This document shows, piece by piece, positions 19,201 through 27,696 of a stretch of 64,000 nt of DNA. Position numbers and translations under genes: made by a program. This DNA is from Owenia fusiformis (Eukaryota; Annelida; Polychaeta; Sabellida; Oweniidae): positions 34,105,375 through 34,169,374 of the forward strand of contig CAIIXF020000005.1 in NCBI GenBank assembly GCA_903813345.2. Direction: 5' to 3'. The notes beneath the pieces are model-generated. The model saw nothing but the letters and a program-made list of their open reading frames with translations. It was not told where the DNA came from and did no database searches. Numbering within the stretch: the first letter of the stretch is position 1; each line of letters starts with the position of its first letter.

Positions 19201-22071
19201 GAGTAACGGGGAGTAAAATAGAACAGCCCAAACAAATTCTAAAAATTTTCCGGCCCACTTCAGAATCTTGACAGCATGCGTATTCTTCCTTCATGCCCGT
19301 TCCACAGACACGGCTTTTACTAATTTTTATGTTTGAATCGGAATAAATAATGATAGGCCATTCAATATGGTGAAATTCAGCACTCGTTGGACAGAATGTT
19401 AGTACAAATGCACTCACCTTCGGTTCGTGCTTTGTACAACATTCTGTCCAACTCGTGCTGAATTTCACCATATTGAATGGCCTATCATTATTTATTCCTT
19501 AAATAGATAATTAACTAAAAAAGGTAAGGTCAAGAATCTGCTTCTCACCATATTATTTGGTAATATAGGAAGCGAATTGACATTTCTTGGCATTACTTTT
19601 TCAATTTAGGGCCTATTTGTAAGAAATTGGGCCAACATTTTCAGCCATTCCTCCCTCCTTTTGATTTTCAGATCAGCCCCTAAACCCTGAGATTATTTAG
19701 ATAACATAAATTGTGATAAAATAGATATCTGTACCTCTTTTTCAGGAGAGAGAACCTCTGTGGTGTTTGGACTGTCATAGAGTTTCAGAGTAAATGTAAA
19801 CTCTCCCATTTCCTCATCTTTGTAGGAGACTCTCCTGAAGAACCCAAGATGAATAAGGAATTGACATTTCAGTCAAATGCAATTTTAAAGGGGCAATTAA
19901 ACAACCGCCCCTCCCATTCAAAATGTTTTTAACTTGGCAGAATTAAGCTTTTAGATTTAAAACATGGACATGCAACACATATATAAGAACTGAAATATTT
20001 TCACATGTGTTAAAACTTATATTCAAAATATGTTTGCAGTTGTAACAATAAAGCACAGGAATTTCATAAATTTTTGGTCAAAATGAACAAAATATGTGTG
20101 GATAAATTGTTAAGGTAAACACAATCATGCTTTTCGTAATGTATTACATCACTGTTAGGAAGATGTTTCCTTTTATAAAATCCATTCATGTGAATGCTAT
20201 CTTACCCTCTAGTAGCAACAAATTTAGCTGGTTCAAGTTCAGCCAATCTGTCATATTTACACATAACAGCCAAAGCAAACTGACTCTTTCTGATGATGAC
20301 TCCATTCTTAGCTGGCGCATTACCTCCAATGATTTTTGCTTCATACATTATGCTATCTTGATTTTCCTACAATGGTAACAGTATTATCATCAGCATTTTT
20401 GTGATATATTTTCTATTTTATAAGAATCACTCACACTTCGATTACTTATTAACTAATCTAGTTTTATAAAGTGTATTATACAAAAAATGATATACCGTCA
20501 GAGTGAAGCATTTTGAAAGGGACATTTCTCCAGCGAAAATTCCAAGACCTCCATTGTAGTCAATCTTACAGTCCCTGTTGCCCTCAACATGGAGAGGTTC
20601 ACCAATATTGAGATTTTCTTTTGTGATAATTGAAGAAGGCACTAGGATGTCGATGTTAAGATCGGCTGAACAATTTACATGGCCTGCACCAAGGCTTGTA
20701 ATAGGGGCTGTTCCATGAAATAAATCAAATAGAAAAGCATTTTTATGTTGCAGATTTTTAGTTCTTCCAGTTAACTGCAATTTTATTTCATTGTCTATCC
20801 GCAAGATTTACACTTAAACTAAGCCTCAGTTATTTATTCAATTTTCACCAACATTTAAGCTGCTTCGACTTACAGTTACACTTTCCAGGTGTTTGACTTC
20901 GCTTCTTAAAAGAGAGCTTCATATATCTATAGCATGTGGTGTACGCGTATTCACATGTAACTCTACTTTATAACTTACCAACAGGTATAGTCAAAGAGCT
21001 AGCAGTACTATACTCTCGTCTGGTTGATGTTGGAGCAATCACGGTCGTCCTTGGTTGAAAACTAGAACTTTTTGGAACAGCAATGGTTGGCAGATGTCGA
21101 AAACTGGAACTTCTTGGAAGAGCACTGGTTGTCAGATGTTTATAACTGGAACTTCTTGGAATAGCACTGCTTTTCAGTGGTCGATAGCTGGAACTTCTTG
21201 GAATAGCACTGCTTTTCAGTGGTCGATAACTGGAACTTCTTGGAATAGCACTGCTTTTCAGTGGTCGATAACTGGAGCTTCTCGGAATAGCACTGCTTTT
21301 CAGTGGTCGATAACTGGAACTTCTTGGAATATAACTGGTTTTCAATCTCCGGTAACTCGAACTTCTTGGAATAGCACTGGTAGTTAAATATCGAGTTGTA
21401 CTTGGCAGTTGAGTTGTTTGTAGTTGAATTGCTCACAAGTAAAATGCACACATCACAACCATTTATATCAATTACGGAGCACATTATAGTACAATACAAA
21501 ATTTATCTTTTACTGGGAATTGAATATAAGACCACTTGTACAAAAGCTACACACAGAGAGTTATTTTATCATCACTCCTAACTTCTAGTATAGATATAGA
21601 GAAGCCATCTGTCCATTGTTGTGTACGGCGACGGATGATACATCTCAAATACCGGTTGATTGATTTGATTCAATTTTTATAGGCTGATGCCTCATGGGCA
21701 TAGGACCTCTGCTTGAGAAAATGCTAAAATTCATTTGATAACTTGAATATCGGCTCTCTGATTCGGTTCAAATTTTATATGCTTGTGCCTTAAGGACATA
21801 GGACCGTAGGATATAACGATTGCGGCTCGGTTTAACTATTACAAATTATTTCTATCATGAAATGTTCTGAATGAAGAGTGTTCGTTATAAATGTTTTGTT
21901 CGCTGGAATTTGCTATCTTAAGGAATTGCTATTTTCCTACATACTGTCTTTTTTATTCCTATTAATAGTTGTTGTAAATCTCAATATATTGTAAATGAAA
22001 TTAATTAAAAGCAAAATAAACTCACCAGCCACCAGGGAAATTAAAACGATTCCCAGCGTTGTCACAAACAT
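10127..22071 (-). CDS. Gene 2: complete single-pass membrane ZP-domain protein (9 exons, 590 aa)
   Basis: Coding exons on the minus strand: 22026-22071, 20979-21431, 20496-20707, 20206-20366, 19735-19834, 18614-18759, 18166-18334, 13984-14329, 10127-10266. They total 1773 nt, 591 codons including TAA, and every junction keeps frame with GT-AG sites. Domain order: signal peptide 1-15; Ser-rich repeats ~16-166; ZP domain ~177-431 with ten cysteines (179, 213, 233, 273, 352, 374, 410, 415, 424, 431); charged LAEAxR repeats ~434-468; RSER furin-like site ending at R502; TM helix ~549-571; basic RRIRKR; 13-residue tail. ZP proteins polymerise into extracellular filaments or matrices after cleavage before the TM helix. 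The order matches that plan, but the tissue and role are unknown. It is transcribed from a TATA promoter at ~22115-22147. Confidence 0.93.
10440..10650. repeat. Dispersed repeat copy, inverted relative to 13500-13735
   Basis: The stretch 'aattgcaacagtttttaaat', 'cagttgaaaaacatatcaaa', 'atgcagtgga' occurs here on plus and at 13500-13735 on minus, with many substitutions. Both copies are in the intron between exons 8 and 9 of gene 2. No coding function is apparent, although open frames run through both. From 10650 to 11148 nothing else is recognised. Confidence 0.6.
11149..11703. mobile_element. Mariner-like MITE with ~160-bp inverted repeats
   Basis: The left end 'gagccaaaaaaggtaaccca' and right end (reverse complement 'gagccaaagactgaggtaac') open long imperfect inverted repeats that also share 'ttaataacccag' and 'ttttatggccatttt' near the centre. 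On the right the element continues as TACAGGGCGAGCC, close to the TACAGGGTGGGCC end at 14667, suggesting TA-flanked mariner-type termini. It is non-coding and intronic in gene 2. From 11704 to 12364 nothing further is recognised. Confidence 0.5.
12365..12617. repeat. Foldback repeat, ~110-bp arms
   Basis: The left arm runs from 'cacaaacatgtatcagta' through 'cagaagacaacagaat' to 'acataaacggt'. The right arm is its reverse complement ('accgtttatgt', 'attctgttgtcttctg', 'tgatacatgattgtg'). The loop is about 35 bp. The region lies in a gene 2 intron and would form a hairpin in the pre-mRNA. Open frames crossing it (such as 12531-12932 minus) look incidental. A 20-bp direct duplication ('cattcctacacactgaaat') sits at about 12966-13006. 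Confidence 0.6.
13984..14329 (-). CDS. Gene 2, exon 8: end of ZP-C, charged repeats, furin-like site
   Basis: Begins KCGLAQAG, giving the tenth ZP cysteine (C431). Then a tandem six-residue repeat (SRLAEA, SRLAEA, RRLAEA, NRLEEA), an 18-bp DNA repeat predicted to be helical and highly charged. Then EARRKAKATIHPVRK and PRSERSVYEAG; R-S-E-R before Ser fits the R-x-x-R furin consensus at the place where ZP proteins are cleaved. The last part, RSIPISSDAITLEQPEKSF, is conserved in gene 3. Ends at a phase-1 donor. The gene 3 copy (54540-54771) lacks the helical repeats. Confidence 0.92.
14667..14700 (+). mobile_element. Solitary mariner-like terminus
   Basis: TACAGGGTGGGCCAAAAAAC follows a TA. It resembles the ends at 396-425 (minus) and 11703. 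No matching opposite end was found up to 15.6 kb, so the element is truncated or its other end has decayed. The stretch 14701-15660 shows no gene or clear repeat. Confidence 0.4.
15666..16303. mobile_element. Non-autonomous DNA transposon, 638 bp, 5-bp target duplication
   Basis: Terminal inverted repeats of about 75 bp begin CACACCGGAATAGCC (left) and CACACTGGAATAGCC (right, reverse complement), with a few mismatches and a 2-bp gap. The element is flanked by a perfect AAGGT duplication at 15661-15665 and 16304-16308. The interior and ends repeat GACAACGG or CCGTTGTC about nine times, as subterminal transposase-binding sites often do. No ORF. A 5-bp duplication with CAC-terminal ends fits Transib/RAG-like elements better than Harbinger, hAT or Tc1; this is an inference. 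Confidence 0.72.
16640..16750. repeat. Intronic repeat copy, also at 17973-18075
   Basis: The two segments share the series 'cttgtg', 'gccat', 'cccata.at.attg.tagttc', 'tgcaaatatgaaa.taaac' and 'acagaaa'. The second copy ends about 90 bp from exon 7 of gene 2. Their source is unknown. Between them the intron holds only the interrupted MITE at 17099-17781. Confidence 0.45.
17099..17781. mobile_element. Interrupted copy of the MITE also found at 26866-27113
   Basis: The outer parts match the reverse complement of the compact 248-bp element at 26866-27113: 'ataagcagttagcatttcc', 'ttaagaactcgcaat', then after a gap 'gtcgcaacactgcgacag', 'catgtatacgt', 'gaagccctgtgatcggagg'. The match breaks at about 17192 and resumes at about 17630, so about 440 bp was inserted into the middle. 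Ends read CATCCTCC on both sides. The centre holds a small palindrome, TGTCGCA.CA.TGCGACA. Confidence 0.6.
18166..18334 (-). CDS. Gene 2, exon 7: ZP-C core
   Basis: Completes Arg373 then CFKDDTVFTVRSSGTQYKFG, FLAFQFTGDIKRIYLHCQAA, VCKVGDRTGACDQPNK. The FxFxxDxxxIYxHC pattern with C374, C410, C415 and C424 is the diagnostic C-terminal half of a ZP-C module. Phase 2 in, phase 0 out. Only a few residues differ from gene 3 (55823-55991). Confidence 0.95.
18416..18440. repeat. (GTATT)n microsatellite
   Basis: About four to five GTATT units lie in the intron between exons 6 and 7 of gene 2. Confidence 0.8.
18614..18759 (-). CDS. Gene 2, exon 6: ZP-C start
   Basis: Encodes VATTERVYADVRMTDADNSG, LKMGVQNCFASPSSDRKNAI, NTYSLIEK. 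The C-(W/F)-A-(T/S)-P-S stretch (C352) before a YxLIE motif is a hallmark of ZP-C. Phase 0 in, phase 2 out. Gene 3 has Asn-Ala and Ser-Glu at the variable positions. Confidence 0.95.
19340..19498. repeat. Near-perfect 159-bp palindrome in intron 5 of gene 2
   Basis: The two arms (about 66 bp each) share 'ggaataaataatgataggcc', 'attcaatatggtgaaattca' and 'ttggacagaatgtt', separated by a ~25-bp loop. Half copies of the arm occur at 59883-59930 and 60630-60700, just upstream (in transcription) of the two TSP1 exons of gene 3. The pre-mRNA would form a long hairpin. Confidence 0.9.
19735..19834 (-). CDS. Gene 2, exon 5: ZP linker
   Basis: Encodes RVSYKDEEMGEFTFTLKLYD and SPNTTEVLSPEKE, the hinge between ZP-N and ZP-C. 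It contains one N-glycosylation sequon, NTT. Phase 2 in, phase 0 out; 100 nt in both paralogues. Confidence 0.93.
20206..20366 (-). CDS. Gene 2, exon 4: end of ZP-N
   Basis: Encodes ENQDSIMYEAKIIGG, NAPAKNGVIIRKSQFALAVM, CKYDRLAELEPAKFVATR. The pattern xIxR...xVxCxY with C273 closes ZP-N. Phase 0 in, phase 2 out; 161 nt in both genes. Confidence 0.94.
20496..20707 (-). CDS. Gene 2, exon 3: ZP-N
   Basis: Begins with the codon split across the intron (Ala167), then PITSLGAGHVNCSADLNIDI, through ENLNIGEPL and NRDCKIDYNGG, to SLSKCFTLT. Cysteines 179, 213 and 233 fit ZP-N. NCS is a glycosylation sequon. Entering at phase 1, it can follow any phase-1 module: here the Ser-rich exon, in gene 3 a TSP1 exon. 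Confidence 0.95.
20979..21431 (-). CDS. Gene 2, exon 2: Ser-rich tandem-repeat ectodomain
   Basis: A 453-nt symmetric phase 1-1 exon. After IQLQTTQLPSTTRYL it encodes eight 14-residue repeats of the type KSSAIPRSSSYRPL, the middle three identical, degrading to PTIAVPKSSSFQPR, then TTVIAPTSTRREYSTASSLT. The composition (Ser, Thr, Pro, basic) suggests an O-glycosylated, disordered stalk. Acceptor choice (21432) is supported by phase: the exon must begin CA to complete Ala after the signal exon. Upstream of it the frame is closed by TGA. Nothing similar is present in the visible part of gene 3. Confidence 0.85.
21046..21383. repeat. 42-bp coding minisatellite
   Basis: About eight units of 42 bp containing 'ggaacttcttggaatagcac' on plus. 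The central units are almost identical, so copy number has probably changed recently. A plus-strand open frame across it is a shadow of the exon. Confidence 0.9.
22026..22071 (-). CDS. Gene 2, exon 1: signal peptide
   Basis: Encodes MFVTTLGIVLISLVA plus one base, then a GTGAGTTT donor. The hydrophobic core and small residues near the end fit a signal peptide whose cleavage falls close to the exon junction. The phase-1 exit lets it feed any phase-1 ectodomain exon. Confidence 0.92.
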
Positions 22072-22110
22072 TTTCTTTCTTCTGATCCGATATGTTGTCC
22101 TGTTGGTTTG

Positions 22111-22147
22111 TAACTGAGTAGGAGACGAAGAGGCATACCTTTATATA
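22111..22147 (-). promoter_or_regulatory. Gene 2 core promoter: TATA box and initiator
   Basis: TATATAAA at 22147-22140 and TCAGTTA at 22117-22111 on the minus strand; TATA to +1 (22115) is 32 bp. Similarity with the gene 1 promoter continues upstream to about 22265 ('agcataccagtatagaataa', 'ccaacagatgagggta'). Confidence 0.78.
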
Positions 22148-22308
22148 GCAATATTTCAGCATACCAGTATAGAATAAAGTAAAAATATTGTATAGACTTT
22201 CTTGGCACTTATTATTTCCAAAACCAACAGATGAGGGTATATTAAAGTGTCACAAATAAAACTGTTAAGAAGTAAAACTTATTAATTCCAAGTTAGACAT
22301 AAAGTTTA

Positions 22309-22862
22309 TAGGTAGCGATCTGAGGCACTTCGATCAGGGTGTTGTCGGGACAATTTCTCTTGTGACTTAGGTTATGTATTTAGGTCTATCTCAACAGATT
22401 TTACTGGTCTTATGCGCCGCAAATGGTGCGAAAGATGTTAAAATTGCATTTTCGACCCTAAAATTCAGATTTCTTGGGGGTACATTATTATTTAGCTATA
22501 AAACAAAAACTAAACAACCAATGCTTCTTTCTTTTGGTGTTTCTGTTAAGAGTAATCATACTTGAAATGCATATGTAAAAAAATTGAAGAATTTTAACTT
22601 TATTTAAAAACAGCAACATATTTTCACCCTAAAATCATAGAATTTAGGGGGGTTGAGAGACATTGATTGGAATTGATTTTTTAATTTCTCAATCAATCTC
22701 AGTTTAATATTAATGGAACTTTCCTAAAAGTAGCACCAACATGTCCCCAACACATTACTATAAAGAAAAAACTTAAACTCTAACATGTTTTTTGCCTATA
22801 TGGGTCAATTTACCTCTCCCCTCTTTCCCTTATAAAAGGGGTGTGGCCATTAATACATGTGG
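22309..22862 (+). repeat. Left terminal inverted repeat
   Basis: Pairs with 27140-27693. It contains 'ttcgaccctaaaattcag' and 'tgggggtacatta', which reappear in diverged form at 61315-61370. Similarity between the arms ends shortly after 'gtggccat' and 'catgtg'. Confidence 0.9.
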
Positions 22863-23049
22863 ATTTAAACAGTAGCATGATGGCACATTAAATGAATACA
22901 TGTACATATCATGTATTTTATCAAATATATTACCATAAAATATTTTCACTTAGGTGTATACATATAGTACATACCTGTGAATTATTTATAATACAACATT
23001 TTTTCTATGTAGGCTCGAGATATAAGAATATTGAAAATATGAAGTTGAA

Positions 23050-23215
23050 TATTTATAGGATATCCTATGATTTTGAGGAATATCATTTTTATCTACTAGG
23101 TGATATTGATATCTGCACGAGAGAGCGAAGCGAACGAGTGCATATATCAATATCACCGAGTAGATTAAAATGATATTCTGAAAAAAATCATAGGATGTTC
23201 TTATTATCCTACACT
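23050..23215. repeat. Foldback palindrome
   Basis: 'ggatatcctatgatttt', 'atcattttatctactaggtg', 'atattgatat' on the left are mirrored by 'atatcaatatcaccgagtag', 'aaaatcataggat' on the right, around 'gagcgaagcgaacgag'. Open frames on both strands are caused by the symmetry. Confidence 0.7.
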
Positions 23216-23298
23216 TACAAGGAGTGTACTGAATGTATAATATCAATGTAAAATGAATTTCATGCCAAATAGAGTCAATTTGGTTGGAAATCAACAAG

Positions 23299-23395
23299 CG
23301 GAGTACATCGTCACAATATCCTCCGCATATTGGGTTTTCCGGAGTATATCGTCACGATATCCTCCGCCCGGAGTATATCGTTACGATATCCTCTG
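23299..23395. repeat. Three copies of a short palindromic motif
   Basis: CGGAGTAYATCGTYACRATA then TCCTCYG occurs at about 23299, 23340 and 23369. Each copy is nearly self-complementary around TCGT-ACGA. It could be a binding site for the element's own recombinase or simply a local repeat. Confidence 0.6.
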
Positions 23396-23551
23396 GATAT
23401 TCATTTTGCCAATAAATATCAAATTTATTTTTTCATGTTATTATACATTTAGTACACTAAGTGTAGGATAATATCTAATACACAGTTCACGACTCAGTCA
23501 TAATATTAATTTTACTCATTGTATGAATTTCTGTCATCACAAATGTAGTTT

Positions 23552-25578
23552 TTATTCACCAGAATATATTTGATCCATAAAGCTTTGTATTTCATAAACT
23601 TCCTCTTCATTTTGATCTTCTAAAGTATCATCTAATACGATAACATCTACCAGGTCCTGGGGTAGAATTTTATCTGGATTTGACACCCATTGAAATCCAA
23701 ATGACCATCTTTCATCCTCCATCCATGTGACACAGGGGAGGGAATTGATGGGGAGGGGATGTTGGCAAGTTTCCATATGTGTGCTTGATAACTGGCCCTT
23801 GCCAGATGCTGCTGTAATGAATCTTTACATGGGGGTAGGAGGCTTATTGTTAGTGCCTTCATAGCTTGTTATCACACTTGGAGCAGATTTTGGTTGAAAT
23901 TTGTTCTTGAATAAGGTATATCTCAGCTCATTTATATTTGAACACTTTTTGTTTCCATACATCTGGCAAGTAAACTTCTCAGCACATTTAGCAGTTTGAT
24001 CACTAATGACCCCTCCAATGGTGCCGAAACCTTTTTGAAATTCTCATAAGTAATTTCAGGGGGGGACACTTTCTCCCTTCTCACAAAGGCACTGAAGGAA
24101 TCACATCCAGTGAATGAATGGAAGGCTGGTAAAGCATTACAAATTTACAAATGTCTGAACTGAGCGCATTTCCTACTTCCTTTACATTAAAGGGGCAACA
24201 AGGGACTGTAGAGAGAAAATTCAATTTTTTTTCTTTTTTCTGAGCTATCAGGTCAATATTTGGCTTAACATCTGCTTTGACATATCTATTTTCTTAAAAT
24301 GTATGGATAAACTCTCAATTTAGAAGTGTAAATTCAGTTCAAAGCTTCTATAAAGGGAGTCCCACTTTTTAAGATTTTTAAGATTCACCACGTTTCAAGA
24401 GGAATATCAGCTGAAATAATGTTCATCAAGGGGGTTTCTTTGTAGATAATAAAAATATATGTTACTCTTGATGAAATATCCAAACTTAAATATATTTTGA
24501 CACTGGTCGATGATCGTTGAATTACCCCCCTGCACTAATTGTTGCACCTTTAATAAGTCATATGTGGTCTGCACTACCAGTGTCGAAAATTAATGGAGTT
24601 TGAATAAGATTGGAAAGTAAGCAAGAAGTACAAAAACATCGCTATCTGGGGATCTCACAACTATAGTTTTTTCTGTATTTTCAGGTTCATTTCATGTTAA
24701 TTGCATGGAGTATGCCTCTCTGTGGGAAGATTTCAGGCTTGATTCAACTGTATGTGTAGCAGTAGTTCTATCACTAGTTACCACTGTACAGATCTCACAT
24801 GAATCTGTCTTTCTTTGAGTTTAGGAGCATTTTTATCTTTTTCCATTCTTCAAGGATCAACTGACTCAGCTGCATTTCATTCTCATCATTTAAAAGGAAT
24901 TCCTTCCAATTGTTAGGAATTCTGGTATTAGGTCCTTTTATTTTTGGAGACACGCCTGCGTATTCTTTCTGGTTCTTTAATTGAATCTTTCTTATAGGAA
25001 GCATCTGAAGGATCCTCTCTACCAATAATCCAAATGTTTTGGGTCGCTCAGGAAGTATATGGAACAATGCATTGCCATCATAGACTATAATTGTTTTTTT
25101 CTGGTTTGGGTCCATGTAATATCATATGTTTCCAGCTCATGTAATAATTTTGACTTTTCTGTTTTAACCAAGAGCCCATCAGGTGTTCCAAGAGCCCAGG
25201 GTATTGGACTCAGGGGATATTCTAATATTCGCTTTAGACTGATACTATGCTGCTCTGATAACATGACTAACTGGCCAAATGTATTGCGCTCAGCTCTAAT
25301 CTCAATCAGTTTGTTTCCAGAGCTTTTCACCTTTTTGACTCCAGCATTGAATTCAGATGTTTTCAGTTTCATTCTTTTATGGGGTTATGAAAACTTTTTC
25401 CCTTCTGCACAAATTGGTCTTGAATAAATTGCTTAAAGGCTTGTGTGCCCTTGGATGCTGCATTTAAGAGATCATCTGCTAAATTAGAGGGTGTTGGCAT
25501 TCCAGATGATATGCAGTATAAATGATCATTGTCCTCAATTTGGAATGGATTGAGAAAGCCATCAATTGAATCAATCAA
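23552..25578 (-). pseudogene. Decayed gene of an uncharacterised multi-copy animal protein family
   Basis: Minus-strand fragments in order: SSGMPTPSNLADDLLN (25578-25370); IEIRAERNTFGQLVMLS and PIPWALGTPDGLLVKTEKSK (25372-25085); TIIVYDGNALFHILPERPKT and IPNNWKEFLLNDENEMQLSQ (25115-24795); CEICTVVTSDRTTATHTVES followed by a degenerate EADTRI-like site (~24795-24690); NALPAFHSFTGCDSFSAFVR (~24140-24060); SLLPPCKDSLQQHLARASYQ and HGW (~23862-23650); the C-terminus EEVYEIQSFMDQIYSGE (23555-23610). I recall this motif series from repeated unnamed predicted proteins of molluscs and cnidarians. The YDGNAL, EADT and DTDV sites of intact members (the last is missing here) resemble the acidic residues of PIN/FEN-type nucleases; that is inference. 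Several frameshifts and stops, and a gap of ~550 bp, make this copy non-functional. Confidence 0.75.
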
Positions 25579-25979
25579 ATTAGTTAATAATAGAACATCA
25601 GACAGTAATAAGCCTTGAATAGCTTACTATTCTCCCTTATTGTTTTGCTACATGTTCCCTGCAAATAATAGATAGCAATTTATAATTGCAATTAGATAAT
25701 CAGTTTATTAATTAAAGTTAAATATAAAGGTGTTTTGTATAAAGTAAAACCTGTGTACAGTGAACATCTATAGAGCCACAATACAGAAAGACAATTTGTA
25801 TTGGAATCAAGGTATGCGCTGAAAATAGGGTGTTCATTTTACACAGGTGTTCACTAGAGAAAGGTGTTCACTAACCCAGGTCCCACTGTATTAGGCTTAT
25901 GTCATTTCAAAGACATTCACTAGCTACAAGTAAAACAAGGCATTAACATGACAAAATGTCACCACCTAGTTGAAACAAG

Positions 25980-26290
25980 ATAAAAAATACCTTTTTGACC
26001 TTGAGGAGGTCACTAAAGGTCAAATCTATTTTGACCTTTAGAATGTCATTTAATGATCAAATCTATATTCTTAAATCTTAAGAAGGTCATTGAATGTCAA
26101 ATCTCAAACATTAAGTCAGATTTGAACTTCTGATAACTTATAGATGATTTTGAAAAAATGGTTAATTTGAAGCAAGTTGAAAAAAGACTTTTTCTGACCT
26201 TCAAAAGGTCATTGAAGGTCAAATCTTAAATATAAAGTCAGATTTGAACATCTGAAAACACGTTGATGATTTTGAAAACAATTGAAGTCC
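25980..26290. repeat. Isolated relic of the AGGTCA-rich repeat
   Basis: 'aggaggtcactaaaggtcaa', 'gtcagatttgaac', 'gatgattttgaaa' and 'gaagcaagttgaaaaaagac' match the submonomers of the array at 28.1-34.2 kb, but with many changes. It is an older dispersed copy, outside the array. From 26290 to 26860 nothing else is recognised. Confidence 0.7.
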
Positions 26291-26865
26291 GTCTATACAG
26301 TATTTGTTAATTATTTGAAATTGTAAGAATTTGTTACAGACACCAATAACGCAGATGCGAGTAAGTAGTTACCAGTTTCACCACCAGGTGGCTCGTTCGG
26401 GTCAGACAGCGTGGCGGGTATAGTAGAATGTTCCCTCTAACTTAGATTACATCTGTTTTAGTGGTTCAATTTTCATATAATCCTTATGTATCTAACTGTT
26501 ATGTAAATTAAAATATGTCCAGTAAAAGAAAATGTTATCTGTCCAATACAAGAAAAGATATTTCACTTTTTGTGATTTTGTAACATGGGGTCTATGGGGA
26601 ATCAAATCAAATTTTCAAAGTTGATAAACAATTTTCGAAACCATATTTCTAGATGTACTTTTACATGTAGATTTCAAATATGACATCACTTTGAATTTTG
26701 AATATTTAATGACGTAAATCAAGATTATTTTTACTCGCATCTAGTCTATTGCCAAGCTCCAACCACAAACTGCCGACCACTGACCACTGTCAAAAAAGAA
26801 CAGAGACCATAACAATATGTCACCACTTTTTGTTGGTGACATAAAAATGATAACATGATATGAAC

Positions 26866-27113
26866 CATCCTTCTAAGCAGGTGTCCAGAATCCGTACCCC
26901 CTTCTTCCCCCTGCGATAACCAATTTGGACGCGCCTGATTTAACTGAATCACGTGATCTAATTATGCACAATGACGTATACATGATTTCTGTCGCAGTGT
27001 TGCGACAGCCAATCAGATTGCGAGTTCTTAATCGGGGAAATGGTAACTGCTTATTGCTGGGGGTAAAAAGAAAAAATATGTTCTGGATTTTGAAGCCCTG
27101 TGATCGGAGGATG
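26866..27113. mobile_element. Compact MITE-like element, 248 bp
   Basis: Ends CATCCTT/CATCCTCC with subterminal similarity ('gtgtccagaatcc' against 'tctggattttgaagccctg'), and a central palindrome GTCGCAGTGTTGCGAC. A larger interrupted copy lies at 17099-17781 in the opposite orientation. Non-coding. Confidence 0.6.
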
Positions 27114-27139
27114 GATATGAACATGATTTATTTTTAGAT

Positions 27140-27693
27140 TCACATGCCAATATGGCCACGCCCTTCTAAAAAGGGAAAGAGGGGAGAGGTAAATTGACCC
27201 ATATAGGCAAAAAACATGTTAGAGTTTGAGTTTTTTCTTTATGGTAATGTGTTGAGGACATGTTGGTGCTACTTTTAGGAAAGTTCCATTAATATTAAAC
27301 TGAGATTGATTGAGAAATTAAAAAATCAGTTCCAATCAATGTCTCTCAACCCCCCTAAATTCTATGATTTTAGGGTGAAAAAATGTTGCTGTATTTAAAT
27401 AAAGTTAAAATTCTTCAATTTCTTTACATATGCATTTCAAGTATGATTACTCTTAACAGAAACACCAAAAGAAAGAAGCATTGGTTGTTTAGTTTTTGTT
27501 TTATAGCTAAATAATAATGTACCCCCAAGAAATCTGAATTTTAGGGTCGAAAATGCAATTTTAACATCTTTCGCACCATTTGCGGCGCATAAGACCAGTA
27601 AAATCTGTTGAGATAGACCTAAATACATAACCTAAGTCACAAGAGAAATTGTCCCGACAACACCCTGATCGAAGTGCCTCAGATCGCTACCTA
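27140..27693 (-). repeat. Right terminal inverted repeat
   Basis: Reverse complement of 22309-22862; see that entry. The same 63-codon frame is read on minus at 27437-27628. Confidence 0.9.
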
Positions 27694-27696
27694 TTA

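Larger units (their letters stand above)
22309..27693. mobile_element. 5.4-kb DNA transposon-like element with ~554-bp terminal inverted repeats
   Basis: The arms 22309-22862 and 27140-27693 are inverted copies of each other, nearly identical through their outer ~500 bp; both contain the same 63-codon frame that starts MYLGLSQQILLVLC. The ends read TAGGTAGCGATCTGAGG, flanked by TTA on both sides (22306-22308, 27694-27696), a likely 3-bp target duplication. Inside are a decayed minus-strand gene (23552-25578), small foldbacks (23050-23400), an AGGTCA-rich relic (25980-26290) and a MITE (26866-27113). The flanks on either side resemble the continuous upstream region of gene 1, which supports insertion. 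The superfamily is unknown; TTA hints at Harbinger-type integration. Confidence 0.75.

Noticed and set aside
21055-21387. 110-codon plus-strand frame with GTSWNSTAFQWSI repeats
   Set aside because: Antisense shadow of the Ser-rich minisatellite exon; the minus frame is supported by splice sites and phase.
22374-22565. 63-codon frame MYLGLSQQILL, also at 27437-27628, as a gene
   Set aside because: It lies wholly in the terminal inverted repeats; identity between the copies is explained by the repeat, and no family is recognised.
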